Assembly (NCBI GenBank): GCA_910586485.1
Contig: CAJUIA010000004.1
Location: 97,032 to 161,031 of the forward strand
Reading direction: 5' to 3'
DNA length: 64,000 bases
Source of the DNA: an uncultured Acetatifactor sp.
Lineage (GTDB): Bacteria > Bacillota > Clostridia > Lachnospirales > Lachnospiraceae
Below are positions 38,121-46,464 of the stretch, piece by piece. The notes under the pieces were generated by a model that saw only the letters and a list, made by a program, of their open reading frames with translations, was not told the DNA's origin and made no database searches. The position numbers were made by a program, and so were the translations under genes. Every line of letters starts with the position of its first letter. Position 1 is the first letter of the stretch.

Positions 38121-39936
38121 GAAAATGTGGAAAAATATGTTTGCTCTTCTGGGACTGCTTTCCGAAAAGCATAAGGATGTGTTGATCAGCCTGGTGCTGT
38201 TGTCCCTTTTTGGGGGGATACGCCCCTTTATTGCAGTGATTCTGACAGGGGTGCTGATAGACGGGGTTTATGCGGGAGCAGCCCTTAAGGAGCTTTTGCA
38301 ATATGCGGCCATCGGTGTAGGCGGTACTTTCCTGCTTGCTCTGTTTGACGGCTTTCTGGTCATGTATTTTAACAGGAAGCTGGAGTATATGCAGGAAATA
38401 CAGGCTTTTCCCTTAAACAGAAAAAGTATGCAGATGGAATACGAGTATCTGGAGGATGTGAAGGTGCATGAAATGCGCCAGCGGATAGAAAAATTCGGCG
38501 GCTGGAGCATGACGGCCAGGATGTTAAGCAACGCTAATAAAATGCTTACGGCCCTGGTCAGCATCGTGACGGCGGTGTTTGTGGTGATTCCTTTGTTTGT
38601 CAGCAGCAGTCATAGGGTGTCGAAGGGTTTTACAGGCTCGTGGCTGATGTCAGTGCTGTTTCTGGCAGTGATAGGAGTCCTTGTGTGGCTTGCCTTTAAG
38701 GCCGGAAGTCATTTTAACCGGAAGGTGGCAGATGCCAGAAAGGAGGTTTCGGGCACCGAAGCAAGATTTAAGTATTATCTCGATAATTTGTCGGGATATG
38801 AAAAGCAGAAGGATTTAAGAGTCTGTAAGCAGCAGGGGATCTATGAAAAGGAATTCCGGCGTCTGTGCGTGGAGGGGAAAAGGACGGCGGATCAGGAGTC
38901 CGCGGCATACTCGGCAGCCGTGGGCATACAGCAGTCCGTATCCACCGTGATGGGGTTTCTGGTATATATTTTCACGGGCATCCTTGCGTGGGCGGGGGTG
39001 ATCAGCATCGGCGGCGTGGTGACCTACGCCGCCGGCATCTTAAAGCTTACGGACGCAGTGGCAAGATTTGCGTGGCAGCTCAGCTGGATCAGGGAGCTGG
39101 CCGGGCTGGCGGATGATTATGTGATATACAGAGATCTGCCCCAGCTTAAGCATGAGGGCTCCATTCCTGTGGAAAAGCGCCGGGACGGCAGATTTACGGT
39201 GGAATTTGAACATGTGTCCTTCAAGTATCCGGGAAGCGACAGGTATGTGCTTCAGGATTTAAACCTGCAGTTCGAGATCGGTGAAAGGATGGCCATTGTA
39301 GGGAAAAATGGCTCCGGAAAAACCACCTTTATCAAGCTGCTCTGCCGCCTGTATGATGTAACGGAGGGCTGTATTAAGGTAAACGGGATTGACATCAGAA
39401 AATATGATTATGCGGAATACTGTGATTTGTTTGCGGTGGTCTTTCAGGATTTCAGGGTGTTTGCCTTTCCCCTGGGAGAAAACGTGGCCGCAGGCTCTCA
39501 GGCAGAGGAAGGGCGCGCCCAGGACGCACTGGAAAGAGCAGGCATGGGCGAGCGGCTGAAAAACTTGCCGGATGGGCTGCAAACAAACGTGGGAAAGGAG
39601 TTCGAGGAAAACGGCGTGACCTTTTCCGGGGGAGAAAAGCAGAAAATAGCCATTGCGCGGGCAATATACAAAAACGCCCCCTTTGTCATCATGGACGAAC
39701 CGACTGCTGCTCTGGATCCGGAGTCGGAATGCCAGGTGTATGCCGGCTTTGACCGGATGGTTGGCAATAAAACGGCCATCTATATATCGCACCGCCTTGC
39801 GTCCTGCCGCTTTTGTGAGGATATACTGGTGTTTGATCACGGCAGAATTATCCAGCGCGGCCGTCATGAGGATCTGGAAAAGCAGGAAGGCTTGTACAGG
39901 GAATTGTGGAACGCACAGGCGCAGTATTATACATGA
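38113..39936 (+). CDS. ABC exporter subunit 2 (fused membrane and ATPase domains)
   Basis: 607 aa, started at ATG 38113 with AAGGGAG upstream and overlapping subunit 1. About six membrane helices (20-310) precede the ATPase: Walker A GKNGSGKTTFIKLLCR (about 396-411), Q-loop VVFQDFRVFAFPLGENV, signature FSGGEKQKIAIAR, Walker B FVIMDEPTAALDP and switch ISHRLASC. The two ATPases are both canonical, unlike many heterodimeric exporters with one degenerate site. The gene ends 18 bases from the convergent AraC-type regulator gene, with no obvious terminator in the gap. Confidence 0.9.
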   Translation: MNKKMWKNMFALLGLLSEKHKDVLISLVLLSLFGGIRPFIAVILTGVLIDGVYAGAALKELLQYAAIGVGGTFLLALFDGFLVMYFNRKLEYMQEIQAFPLNRKSMQMEYEYLEDVKVHEMRQRIEKFGGWSMTARMLSNANKMLTALVSIVTAVFVVIPLFVSSSHRVSKGFTGSWLMSVLFLAVIGVLVWLAFKAGSHFNRKVADARKEVSGTEARFKYYLDNLSGYEKQKDLRVCKQQGIYEKEFRRLCVEGKRTADQESAAYSAAVGIQQSVSTVMGFLVYIFTGILAWAGVISIGGVVTYAAGILKLTDAVARFAWQLSWIRELAGLADDYVIYRDLPQLKHEGSIPVEKRRDGRFTVEFEHVSFKYPGSDRYVLQDLNLQFEIGERMAIVGKNGSGKTTFIKLLCRLYDVTEGCIKVNGIDIRKYDYAEYCDLFAVVFQDFRVFAFPLGENVAAGSQAEEGRAQDALERAGMGERLKNLPDGLQTNVGKEFEENGVTFSGGEKQKIAIARAIYKNAPFVIMDEPTAALDPESECQVYAGFDRMVGNKTAIYISHRLASCRFCEDILVFDHGRIIQRGRHEDLEKQEGLYRELWNAQAQYYT

Positions 39937-39954
39937 GAAGCCCATAAAAGCCGG

Positions 39955-40992
39955 TCAGTTCGGCTGCTTTCCGGGGATTTCCGGCTGCATCCACCCGGAA
40001 TAGCCGACAATTTCCTGGGAGTCCGCGTTATTGAGGCTCTGAGTGGTTTTCCTGTATTCCCTGGGCGTCAGCTGCATAATTTTGATAAAGCAGCGGTTAA
40101 AGCTGGAGACCGAATGAAAGCCTACGGCTTCCGAGATGTCCAAAATGGAATCCTCGGTACTTTGCAGCAGGTTACAGGCATTGGATATTCGGGTGTGATT
40201 TACAAAATCCAGTGGAGAAATGCGCATAATATCGCGAAAAACCCTGCGGAAATGAGTGGGGCTCCAGTGGCAGAGATCCGCCAGATGTTCCATGGAAAAC
40301 TGCTGGCTGTAATTTTGCTCGATATAGTCGAGGGCGGGAGCAATGGTCAGGGCATTGCCCTTTTCCTGCTTTTTTTCACGGTCGGCAGGGGCCTGCGGCC
40401 CCATAAAGCCGGAATTGGCCTCTGTGGCGTGGGGGGGGGTAAACTTATTTTTCTGTACCGTCGGAGACGAAAAGGCCCTGGCCAGCTCTATGTACAGGGA
40501 CAGCAAAAGTCCCTTTGTACTGATCTGATAATTTGGCTTTTGTTCCTCCAGCTCCCGCACTGCGGAAATAACGAGCTGATAAATCAGGGGATATTGGGCT
40601 TTTTCAAACACTACCTGCATACCGCGGCGGGCATAGCGGGACAAATCAAAGTTTTTCCAGGCCATGGGAAGCATATTGCGGAATAAGATCTGGGGGTCAA
40701 AAAAAATGTAGGACCAGAGACTTTCCGTTCCCGGAGCGCTGTAGGTGGTGTGAGGAACGTTTTTGGGAATCACGGTCACATCCCCTGCCTGAAAGGGAAC
40801 GGGATTATCAAATACCATCAGGCTGCCGCTGTCGGAATGGCAGATGCCGATTTCCAGACAGTTATGAAAGTGCAGCCGGTTGCTGGGAATATCGGAAATT
40901 TTCCAATGGTCCCCGGACAGAAGCAGAAGAGGGAACGGCAGGGGCAGGCTGTAGCTTCTATATTCGATTACGGTGCGCTTGGGCTTAGACAT
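39955..40992 (-). CDS. AraC-family transcriptional regulator
   Basis: 345 aa from ATG 40992, 7 bases after GGAGG. An N-terminal cupin-like sensing domain (LHFHNCLEIGICHSDSGSL, then FQAGDVTVIPKNVPHTTYS) is followed by a linker rich in Pro/Lys/Glu. The C-terminal double helix-turn-helix (about 240-335) has FSMEHLADLCHWSPTHFRRVF and DISEAVGFHSVSSFNRCFIK then LTPREYRK. It is divergent from the sugar transporter operon and probably activates it in response to a sugar ligand. The last 15-20 residues form an unusual polar tail. Confidence 0.92.
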   Translation of the reverse strand: MSKPKRTVIEYRSYSLPLPFPLLLLSGDHWKISDIPSNRLHFHNCLEIGICHSDSGSLMVFDNPVPFQAGDVTVIPKNVPHTTYSAPGTESLWSYIFFDPQILFRNMLPMAWKNFDLSRYARRGMQVVFEKAQYPLIYQLVISAVRELEEQKPNYQISTKGLLLSLYIELARAFSSPTVQKNKFTPPHATEANSGFMGPQAPADREKKQEKGNALTIAPALDYIEQNYSQQFSMEHLADLCHWSPTHFRRVFRDIMRISPLDFVNHTRISNACNLLQSTEDSILDISEAVGFHSVSSFNRCFIKIMQLTPREYRKTTQSLNNADSQEIVGYSGWMQPEIPGKQPN

Positions 40993-41162
40993 ACAATTTC
41001 CTCCCATTTGTACATAATGATCAAAGAAAATCAAACATGTCTCAGGTATAAGGCTTCAGGGGCTTCTTTTAGTTTACCAAAAAAAGGCCGCTGCGTCCAA
41101 TAGAATAAATACTTTTTCGTCAAAATGCTCATAAAAGAAAATAGAATATAATTTTTTTGTGC

Positions 41163-41196
41163 AAAAAATCGGTTTTTTCTGAAAGCCGATTTTTTT
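41163..41196. terminator. terminator-like hairpin in the sugar-operon leader
   Basis: AAAAAATCGG (41163-41172) pairs with CCGATTTTTT (41186-41195) around a 13-base loop, with T runs on both strands. If transcription starts upstream, it could act as an attenuator. Otherwise it insulates the divergent regulator. Confidence 0.6.
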
Positions 41197-41290
41197 AAAT
41201 GGTCGTTTTTGCATAGTATTGATAAGTTATCGCGTAGATAGGAGACGCCGGGTTGCATGATAATAAAAGCAGGTCGAACAGATGGGGGCC

Positions 41291-41353
41291 ATGGACAGTG
41301 TCCATGGACGGTGTCCAAGACGATGTCCAAGACGGTGTCCACGGATGGCGTCC
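41291..41353 (+). repeat. short tandem repeat array, GGTGTCC type
   Basis: Four to five units of 12-13 bases ending in GTGTCC or its variants: ATGGACAGTGTCC, ATGGACGGTGTCC, AAGACGATGTCC, AAGACGGTGTCC, ACGGATGGCGTCC. The first is self-complementary (ATGGACAGTGTCCAT). It lies 31 bases before the first permease start. Confidence 0.75.
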
Positions 41354-41383
41354 GACTGAGAATAAAACCGGGGGTGAAAGCAA

Positions 41384-42334
41384 GTGGAGAAGAAAATGAA
41401 AAAAATGAGTCTTGCAGGGCGGCAAAAGTTATTTGTTAAAAATTTTCGCCATACCTGGCAGCTGCTGTTGCTGGTTTCAATTCCCTTGATTCTGGTGTTT
41501 GTCCTGAATTATGCGGCCTATCCGGGTTTGCGGATGGTTTTCATGGATTATAAGCCGGCCAAGGGATATGATGGCAGCGAATGGGTGGGGTGGCAGACCT
41601 TTGCCAAAATCTTTAAGGATGCGGATTTTCACCGTGCCCTGCGAAATTCCATTGTGTTTAATATTCTGGGACTGCTGGTCAGCTTTCCGGCGCCCATTAT
41701 CCTGGCGCTGATTTTAAACGAGCTGCGGTATCCCAGGTTTAAGAAGGTATCGCAGACCATCCTGTATCTGCCGCATTTCCTTTCCTGGCCCATTATCGGC
41801 AGTGTGGCGTATACGCTGTTTCGGCCAACTACCGGTCTGGTGAATGTGGTGCTGAGGAACATGGGGCTGATAAATCAGGGAATTCCCTTTTTGACGGAAA
41901 AGACGCATTGGGCCGTGACCTATCTGCTCATAGGTGTCTGGGCCGGCATGGGCTGGGGAACCATCATTTATCTGGCGGCCATTACGGGCATCAACGGCGA
42001 GCTGTACGAAGCGGCCATGATCGACGGCGCCGGCAGATGGAAACGAATGTGGCACATTACCCTGCCGGGCATCAAGGGTACCATTGTCACGCTGCTGATT
42101 ATGAATATGGGGCGTCTTATGGGAAGTAACTTCGAGGCGCTTAAGGTATTTGACAACAGTCAGGTCAGGGAATATCAGTATCAGCTGGCCATCTACATAT
42201 ATCAGAAGGGTCTGTCCGGCAACCGCTTCAGTATGTCAACGGCGGTGGGGCTCTTCCAGTCTCTGGTGGGTCTGGGGCTGGTGCTGCTGGCAGACTGGAT
42301 CGCCAAACGGCTGGGTGAAGAAGGATTATTCTAG
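41384..42334 (+). CDS. carbohydrate ABC transporter permease (LplB-type)
   Basis: 316 aa from GTG 41384. About six membrane helices. The MalF-type inner-membrane signature YEAAMIDGAGRWKRMWHITLPGI (about 207-229), which docks the shared ATPase, is intact. Family resemblance is to LplB/YteP permeases of the CUT1 group, which import oligosaccharides such as unsaturated rhamnogalacturonan fragments. The ATPase is not encoded here and is probably a shared MsmK-type subunit elsewhere. It is first in the operon with permease 2 and the binding protein. Confidence 0.93.
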   Translation: MEKKMKKMSLAGRQKLFVKNFRHTWQLLLLVSIPLILVFVLNYAAYPGLRMVFMDYKPAKGYDGSEWVGWQTFAKIFKDADFHRALRNSIVFNILGLLVSFPAPIILALILNELRYPRFKKVSQTILYLPHFLSWPIIGSVAYTLFRPTTGLVNVVLRNMGLINQGIPFLTEKTHWAVTYLLIGVWAGMGWGTIIYLAAITGINGELYEAAMIDGAGRWKRMWHITLPGIKGTIVTLLIMNMGRLMGSNFEALKVFDNSQVREYQYQLAIYIYQKGLSGNRFSMSTAVGLFQSLVGLGLVLLADWIAKRLGEEGLF

Positions 42335-42346
42335 GGGGTGAAAAGA

Positions 42347-43273
42347 GTGAGCAAGAGAGTGAAAGATAGAGAAGAAAGTACTGCCGGCGACGGCAGCAGA
42401 GCCATCAATAAATTTCGTCTCAGCGACGGTATCATGATGCTTGTCATTGTGCTGCTTTGCCTGACCTGTATCCTGCCCTTTATCCATGTGACGGCAAAGT
42501 CCCTGTCCGCCAATAATTACGTGTCCTCTCAGCAGGTCACCCTGTGGCCGAAGGGGTTTAATCTTGAGGCGTATAAAACGGTTTTTGCAGACCACAGCAT
42601 GACCTATTCCATGGTTTTCAGCGTGATCGTCACGATTGTATTTACCTTTCTTGGACTGCTTGTATGTCTGTGTGCCGCTTACCCGCTGTCCAAAAAGGAC
42701 CTGCCCTTTAAAAGGATCATCACGTTTCTGCTGGTGTTTCCCATGTATTTCGGAGCGGGTCTGATTCCCACCTATCTGCTGTATAACAATCTGAATCTGC
42801 TGGACAATGTATGGGTGCTGATCCTGCCGGGAATTTATTCCGCTTATAACATGCTGGTCATGAAGACCTATTTTCATTCCAGTATCCCCGACAGTCTGGA
42901 GGAATCCGCATTTTTGGACGGGGCCAGCTATTTCCAGATCATTCGTTATATTATCCTGCCCTTAAGCAAGCCGATCATTGCCACGCTGGGCCTGTTTTAC
43001 GCGGTGGGCAGGTGGAACAGCTACGGTGACAATCTGTATTACATCAGGATGCGCACAGACTTAAGAATGCTTCAGTATAAGCTGTACTTGCTGGTATCCA
43101 CGGCCCAGGAGGCGTTGTCCACAGCCCAGGAGGAAGGCTCGGCGGTGACCAGTACTCCGGAGGTGCTGCAGGCGGCAACCATTATGTTTGCCACCGTGCC
43201 GATTATTATCGTCTATCCCTTCCTGCAGAAGTATTTCGTGAAGGGAGCGATGATTGGCTCCGTAAAGGGTTAA
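42347..43273 (+). CDS. carbohydrate ABC transporter permease (YtcP-type)
   Basis: 308 aa. GTG 42347 is 8 bases after GGGGG and is preferred to GTG 42338. Six membrane helices are likely. The EAA-type docking loop is LEESAFLDGASYFQIIRYIILPL (about 186-208). It matches YtcP/LplC-type second permeases of CUT1 importers. A polar stretch (about 260-275) rich in Gln/Glu/Ala contains the duplicated phrase TAQEALSTAQEEGS. It is 12 bases after permease 1 and partners it in the membrane. Confidence 0.92.
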   Translation: MSKRVKDREESTAGDGSRAINKFRLSDGIMMLVIVLLCLTCILPFIHVTAKSLSANNYVSSQQVTLWPKGFNLEAYKTVFADHSMTYSMVFSVIVTIVFTFLGLLVCLCAAYPLSKKDLPFKRIITFLLVFPMYFGAGLIPTYLLYNNLNLLDNVWVLILPGIYSAYNMLVMKTYFHSSIPDSLEESAFLDGASYFQIIRYIILPLSKPIIATLGLFYAVGRWNSYGDNLYYIRMRTDLRMLQYKLYLLVSTAQEALSTAQEEGSAVTSTPEVLQAATIMFATVPIIIVYPFLQKYFVKGAMIGSVKG

Positions 43274-43356
43274 GGGTGCGCAGCAGTCAGAGATAGTTTC
43301 CTGAAAGGGTAGCTATAGATGATACATTTTCAACAATTTTTTAGGAGGAAGAGAGT

Positions 43357-45144
43357 ATGAAGAAGAAGGTAATTCAGAAATTCCTGACGGCGGCTCTCAG
43401 TACTGCCATGGCATTCAGCATGCTGGCAGGCTGCGGCAGTGAGCCGGCTGTGAACAGCAATGAATCCGGGTCTACGCCTCAGCAGAGCAGCCAGGATAAT
43501 CAGGGAGGCGGTGACAGCCAGGAAAGCCAGGACAGTCAGGCATCTGCTGCAGAGGGCGGCTCCGCTTCCGGAGCGGCAGGGGTGGAAGGCTTTACGGCGT
43601 TTGCGGACAACGTAACCCTGAAGATTCCCGTGTATGACAGAGGACAGGCGGGAATTCCGGATGTAAAGGACAATTACTGGACCAAATGGGTGCAGGAGAA
43701 TTTTGGCGACAAGTACAATATTACGGTACAGTATATTCCCATCGGCAGACAACAGGTTATGCAGGATTATGCACTGCTGTCCTCCAGCCAGAATCTGCCT
43801 ACCATTCTGATGGAGTATGACTATGACAAGCTGGCAACCTGGTCTGAGGAAGGGTATCTGCAGACCATTGATCTGGATGCTTTCCAGCAGGTGGCGCCCG
43901 ACTATTATGCTGCCATGGTAAGGAATAACCAGCTGGTGTATACCGAGATGAACGGCGAGACTTATTTTGTGTTGGCGGAGAGACCTTATTACAACACCAC
44001 GCCCAATTTTGTGACCTTCTACCGCATGGACTGGCTGCGTCAGGTGGGATATGACCATATTCCCTTAAACCGTGAAGAGTATCTGGACGCCATGCAGAAG
44101 ATCATGGACGCAGGTATCTGCGAGCATCCCGGCGGAGGCGCCATGTATGACGCCAAGGGCGGCGAGCAGGTATATGCTACCAGAACCTTCCCCTTGAATG
44201 AGGAAGAGTGGGCGATGTACGGCGACTTCAATATTCCGTCCATGGGCTGGGAAGCGCACAAGAAAGCATTGAAGTATTTGAATGAGGACTATAATCTGGG
44301 CATTACCAATCCGGAGTTTTATACCATTGACATTGCCACGGCAGAAGCTAACTTCTATGCAGGCAAGACCTATGCCTATGGCGCTTATATGGCTCCTTCC
44401 ATGCCCCTGCTGGATAATTTCTATGCTCAGAACCCCGATGCGGAGCTGGCGGTGTACACCTTTGTGGGCGAAGATCAGAAGACCCAGGCCGATCCCGGAA
44501 CCGGCGATTATCCCCTGTACCGTGCGGACAATCCCTTCGGTATGACCATCGGCTTCTCTGCTTTTGCAACGGAGGATGAGATCAAGGCGGCCTGGATGTA
44601 CATGGAGTGGATGATCCAGCCTGAGAATCTGCATACCCTGCAGTGGGGTATTGAGGGCGAGACCTATACCCTTGATGCAGACGGCTTCGAGGTGGCAGTC
44701 AGCGATTATGAGGGCGAGTACAAGATGGGCTTCAACGGCAACAAGGATTACTGGTGTGTGGTAATCGAGGCCAGAAATGCCGGCGATATGTACGACAATA
44801 TCCGCATGAACTCCCCCAAGGGCTATCCTCAGGATTTCACGGATCAGATCATCGGCATTTATGATTTGAACGTAAAGAAGGCTGAGCTTGGTTACCCGAT
44901 CAGTGACGCGCTGTTTGCAATTTCCATCGGAGCGGTGGACGAGTACCGCGGCGACCTGCAGATGAAGTACGCGGAGTTTAAGGACTCACTGATTATGTGC
45001 AAGCCGGAGGAATTCGACGCCTTGTATGAGCAGTATACCAAGGAGTACCTTGATATGGGCTATCAGGAAATTCTGGACGAGAGAAAGGCTGCTTATGAGG
45101 CAGGAAAGACCACAAAGCTTCCGGATAACCAGAAGGCAGATTAA
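43357..45144 (+). CDS. lipoprotein solute-binding protein of the sugar ABC importer (LplA-type)
   Basis: 595 aa, starting at ATG 43357 after TTAGGAGGAAGAG. The signal peptide ends with lipobox MLAGCG (Cys about 26), followed by a long Ser/Gln/Gly linker (about 30-70) typical of surface lipoproteins. The bulk is a CUT1 periplasmic-binding fold with many aromatic residues for sugar stacking (ERPYYNTTPNFVTFYRMDWL, IGFSAFATEDEIKAAWMYME). The large size matches YtcQ/LplA proteins. The best guess for the ligand is an oligosaccharide from pectin, given the enzymes downstream. Confidence 0.92.
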   Translation: MKKKVIQKFLTAALSTAMAFSMLAGCGSEPAVNSNESGSTPQQSSQDNQGGGDSQESQDSQASAAEGGSASGAAGVEGFTAFADNVTLKIPVYDRGQAGIPDVKDNYWTKWVQENFGDKYNITVQYIPIGRQQVMQDYALLSSSQNLPTILMEYDYDKLATWSEEGYLQTIDLDAFQQVAPDYYAAMVRNNQLVYTEMNGETYFVLAERPYYNTTPNFVTFYRMDWLRQVGYDHIPLNREEYLDAMQKIMDAGICEHPGGGAMYDAKGGEQVYATRTFPLNEEEWAMYGDFNIPSMGWEAHKKALKYLNEDYNLGITNPEFYTIDIATAEANFYAGKTYAYGAYMAPSMPLLDNFYAQNPDAELAVYTFVGEDQKTQADPGTGDYPLYRADNPFGMTIGFSAFATEDEIKAAWMYMEWMIQPENLHTLQWGIEGETYTLDADGFEVAVSDYEGEYKMGFNGNKDYWCVVIEARNAGDMYDNIRMNSPKGYPQDFTDQIIGIYDLNVKKAELGYPISDALFAISIGAVDEYRGDLQMKYAEFKDSLIMCKPEEFDALYEQYTKEYLDMGYQEILDERKAAYEAGKTTKLPDNQKAD

Positions 45145-45182
45145 CGGAAATATTTGATGCGCGGGATGCTGCGTATTAAAAG

Positions 45183-45216
45183 CGGCCCGCCGGTTTTGCC
45201 GGCGGGCCGTAATTTA
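45183..45216 (+). terminator. terminator hairpin after the binding-protein gene
   Basis: A perfect 11-bp GC-rich stem CGGCCCGCCGG/CCGGCGGGCCG around TTTTG (45183-45209), followed by TAATTTA. The U tract is weak, so partial read-through to the glycosidase genes is possible. Confidence 0.7.
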
Positions 45217-45364
45217 AGTAAACACCGGAAAACGTATCCGACGTCGATTGTCCGGATCTATGCGCTGCTTTTAAATAGTGGTATGCGCGTTCATGAATTT
45301 GTATTATAATGGTATTATGATAAAGTAAGGGTTGAGAAGAACGTGTTGTTTGAATGGAGGTATT

Positions 45365-46417
45365 ATGCTGAAGCTGGAATATGATAAGAGTCAGATTGAA
45401 GAGGTTATTGACAGGATTGTAAAAAAGACCATGAATATGGATCTGACCTGGGACTGGCCCTGCGGGGTGGCGTACTATGGCATCGGAGAGGCCTATGAAA
45501 AAACAGGTAAGAAAGAGTATCTGGAGCTTTTAAGAGAACGTGTGGACGAGCTGATCGAGCTGGGGCTGCCGCCTGTATGGACGGTAAATGCCTGCGCGAT
45601 GGGCCACTGCCTGGTAACGCTTTATCAGGCTGCGGGAGAGCAGAAGTATTATGATATATTGATGAGCAAAATAGCGTATTTACAGAAGGACGCTCTCCGC
45701 TTCGGCGATCATGTGCTGCAGCATACGGTTTCGCCCAATAATGATTTCCCGGAGCAGGCCTGGGCCGATACTTTGTTTATGGCTGCGCTGCTGATGCTGC
45801 GGGTGGGCGTGATGAACGGGGATCAGGAGCTGATCAACGATGCCCTGAATCAATGGTACTGGCATATCCGCTATCTGCAGGACCCCGGCAGCGGCTTCTA
45901 TTATCATGGCTATGACAATATTGCAGGGGATCACATGTCCGGGATCTACTGGGGCAGAGCCAATGCCTGGGCGGCATACACCATGTCGAAGGTGGGCGGG
46001 CTGCTCCCGCAGTGCTATCTGTATCCCGCATACATAGATGTGGCCGGCTCCCTGAACGAGCAGCTGGCGGCGTTAAAAACGGTACAGACGGAGAACGGGC
46101 TTTGGAGGACCGTGCTGGACGACGAGGATTCCTATGAAGAGATTTCTGCCTCTGCCGGGATTGCGGCGGCCATGCTGGAGCGGGGAAATGCCCTTCACGG
46201 GAAATATATCAATAAAGCCATAAAGGGTCTGCTGAACAATATCAGCGAGGACGGCAAGGTGATGAACGTGTCCGGAGGCACGGCAGTCATGCGGGATAAG
46301 GAAGGCTACAGAGGCATTCCGAAAACCTGGATCCAGGGCTGGGGCCAGGGGCTGGCACTGGCGTTCTTTTCCACCCTGCTTGTGTCCGATACCATTATGA
46401 AGGATGGGGCGATGTAA
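45365..46417 (+). CDS. GH105 (GH88-like) unsaturated glucuronyl/rhamnogalacturonyl hydrolase
   Basis: 350 aa from ATG 45365 after ATGGAGGTATT. An (alpha/alpha)6-barrel hydrolase. DLTWDWPCGVAYYGIGEAYE (about 26-45), NDFPEQAWADTLFMAALLM with a likely catalytic Asp at about 135, GFYYHGYD and YWGRANAWAAYTM are family marks. These enzymes remove the unsaturated uronic acid left by polysaccharide lyases. No signal peptide is present, so it acts in the cytosol after uptake. Its neighbours (LplB-type importer, GH112) support rhamnogalacturonan degradation. Confidence 0.9.
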   Translation: MLKLEYDKSQIEEVIDRIVKKTMNMDLTWDWPCGVAYYGIGEAYEKTGKKEYLELLRERVDELIELGLPPVWTVNACAMGHCLVTLYQAAGEQKYYDILMSKIAYLQKDALRFGDHVLQHTVSPNNDFPEQAWADTLFMAALLMLRVGVMNGDQELINDALNQWYWHIRYLQDPGSGFYYHGYDNIAGDHMSGIYWGRANAWAAYTMSKVGGLLPQCYLYPAYIDVAGSLNEQLAALKTVQTENGLWRTVLDDEDSYEEISASAGIAAAMLERGNALHGKYINKAIKGLLNNISEDGKVMNVSGGTAVMRDKEGYRGIPKTWIQGWGQGLALAFFSTLLVSDTIMKDGAM

Positions 46418-46464
46418 ACGGAATGAAATCTTTCTAAGGTCAAAAAAGATGGGGAGGTGTCAAT

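Larger units (their letters stand above)
40993..41383. promoter_or_regulatory. regulatory gap between araC-type gene and sugar operon
   Basis: 391 bases without a gene. It holds an AT-rich stretch with TATAAT on the plus strand at 41147-41152 (no good -35), a terminator-like hairpin at 41163-41196, and a short tandem array at 41291-41353. GGGGGTGAAAGCAA before GTG 41384 serves the first permease gene. The AraC protein presumably binds here, but I see no clear operator pair. Confidence 0.5.
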
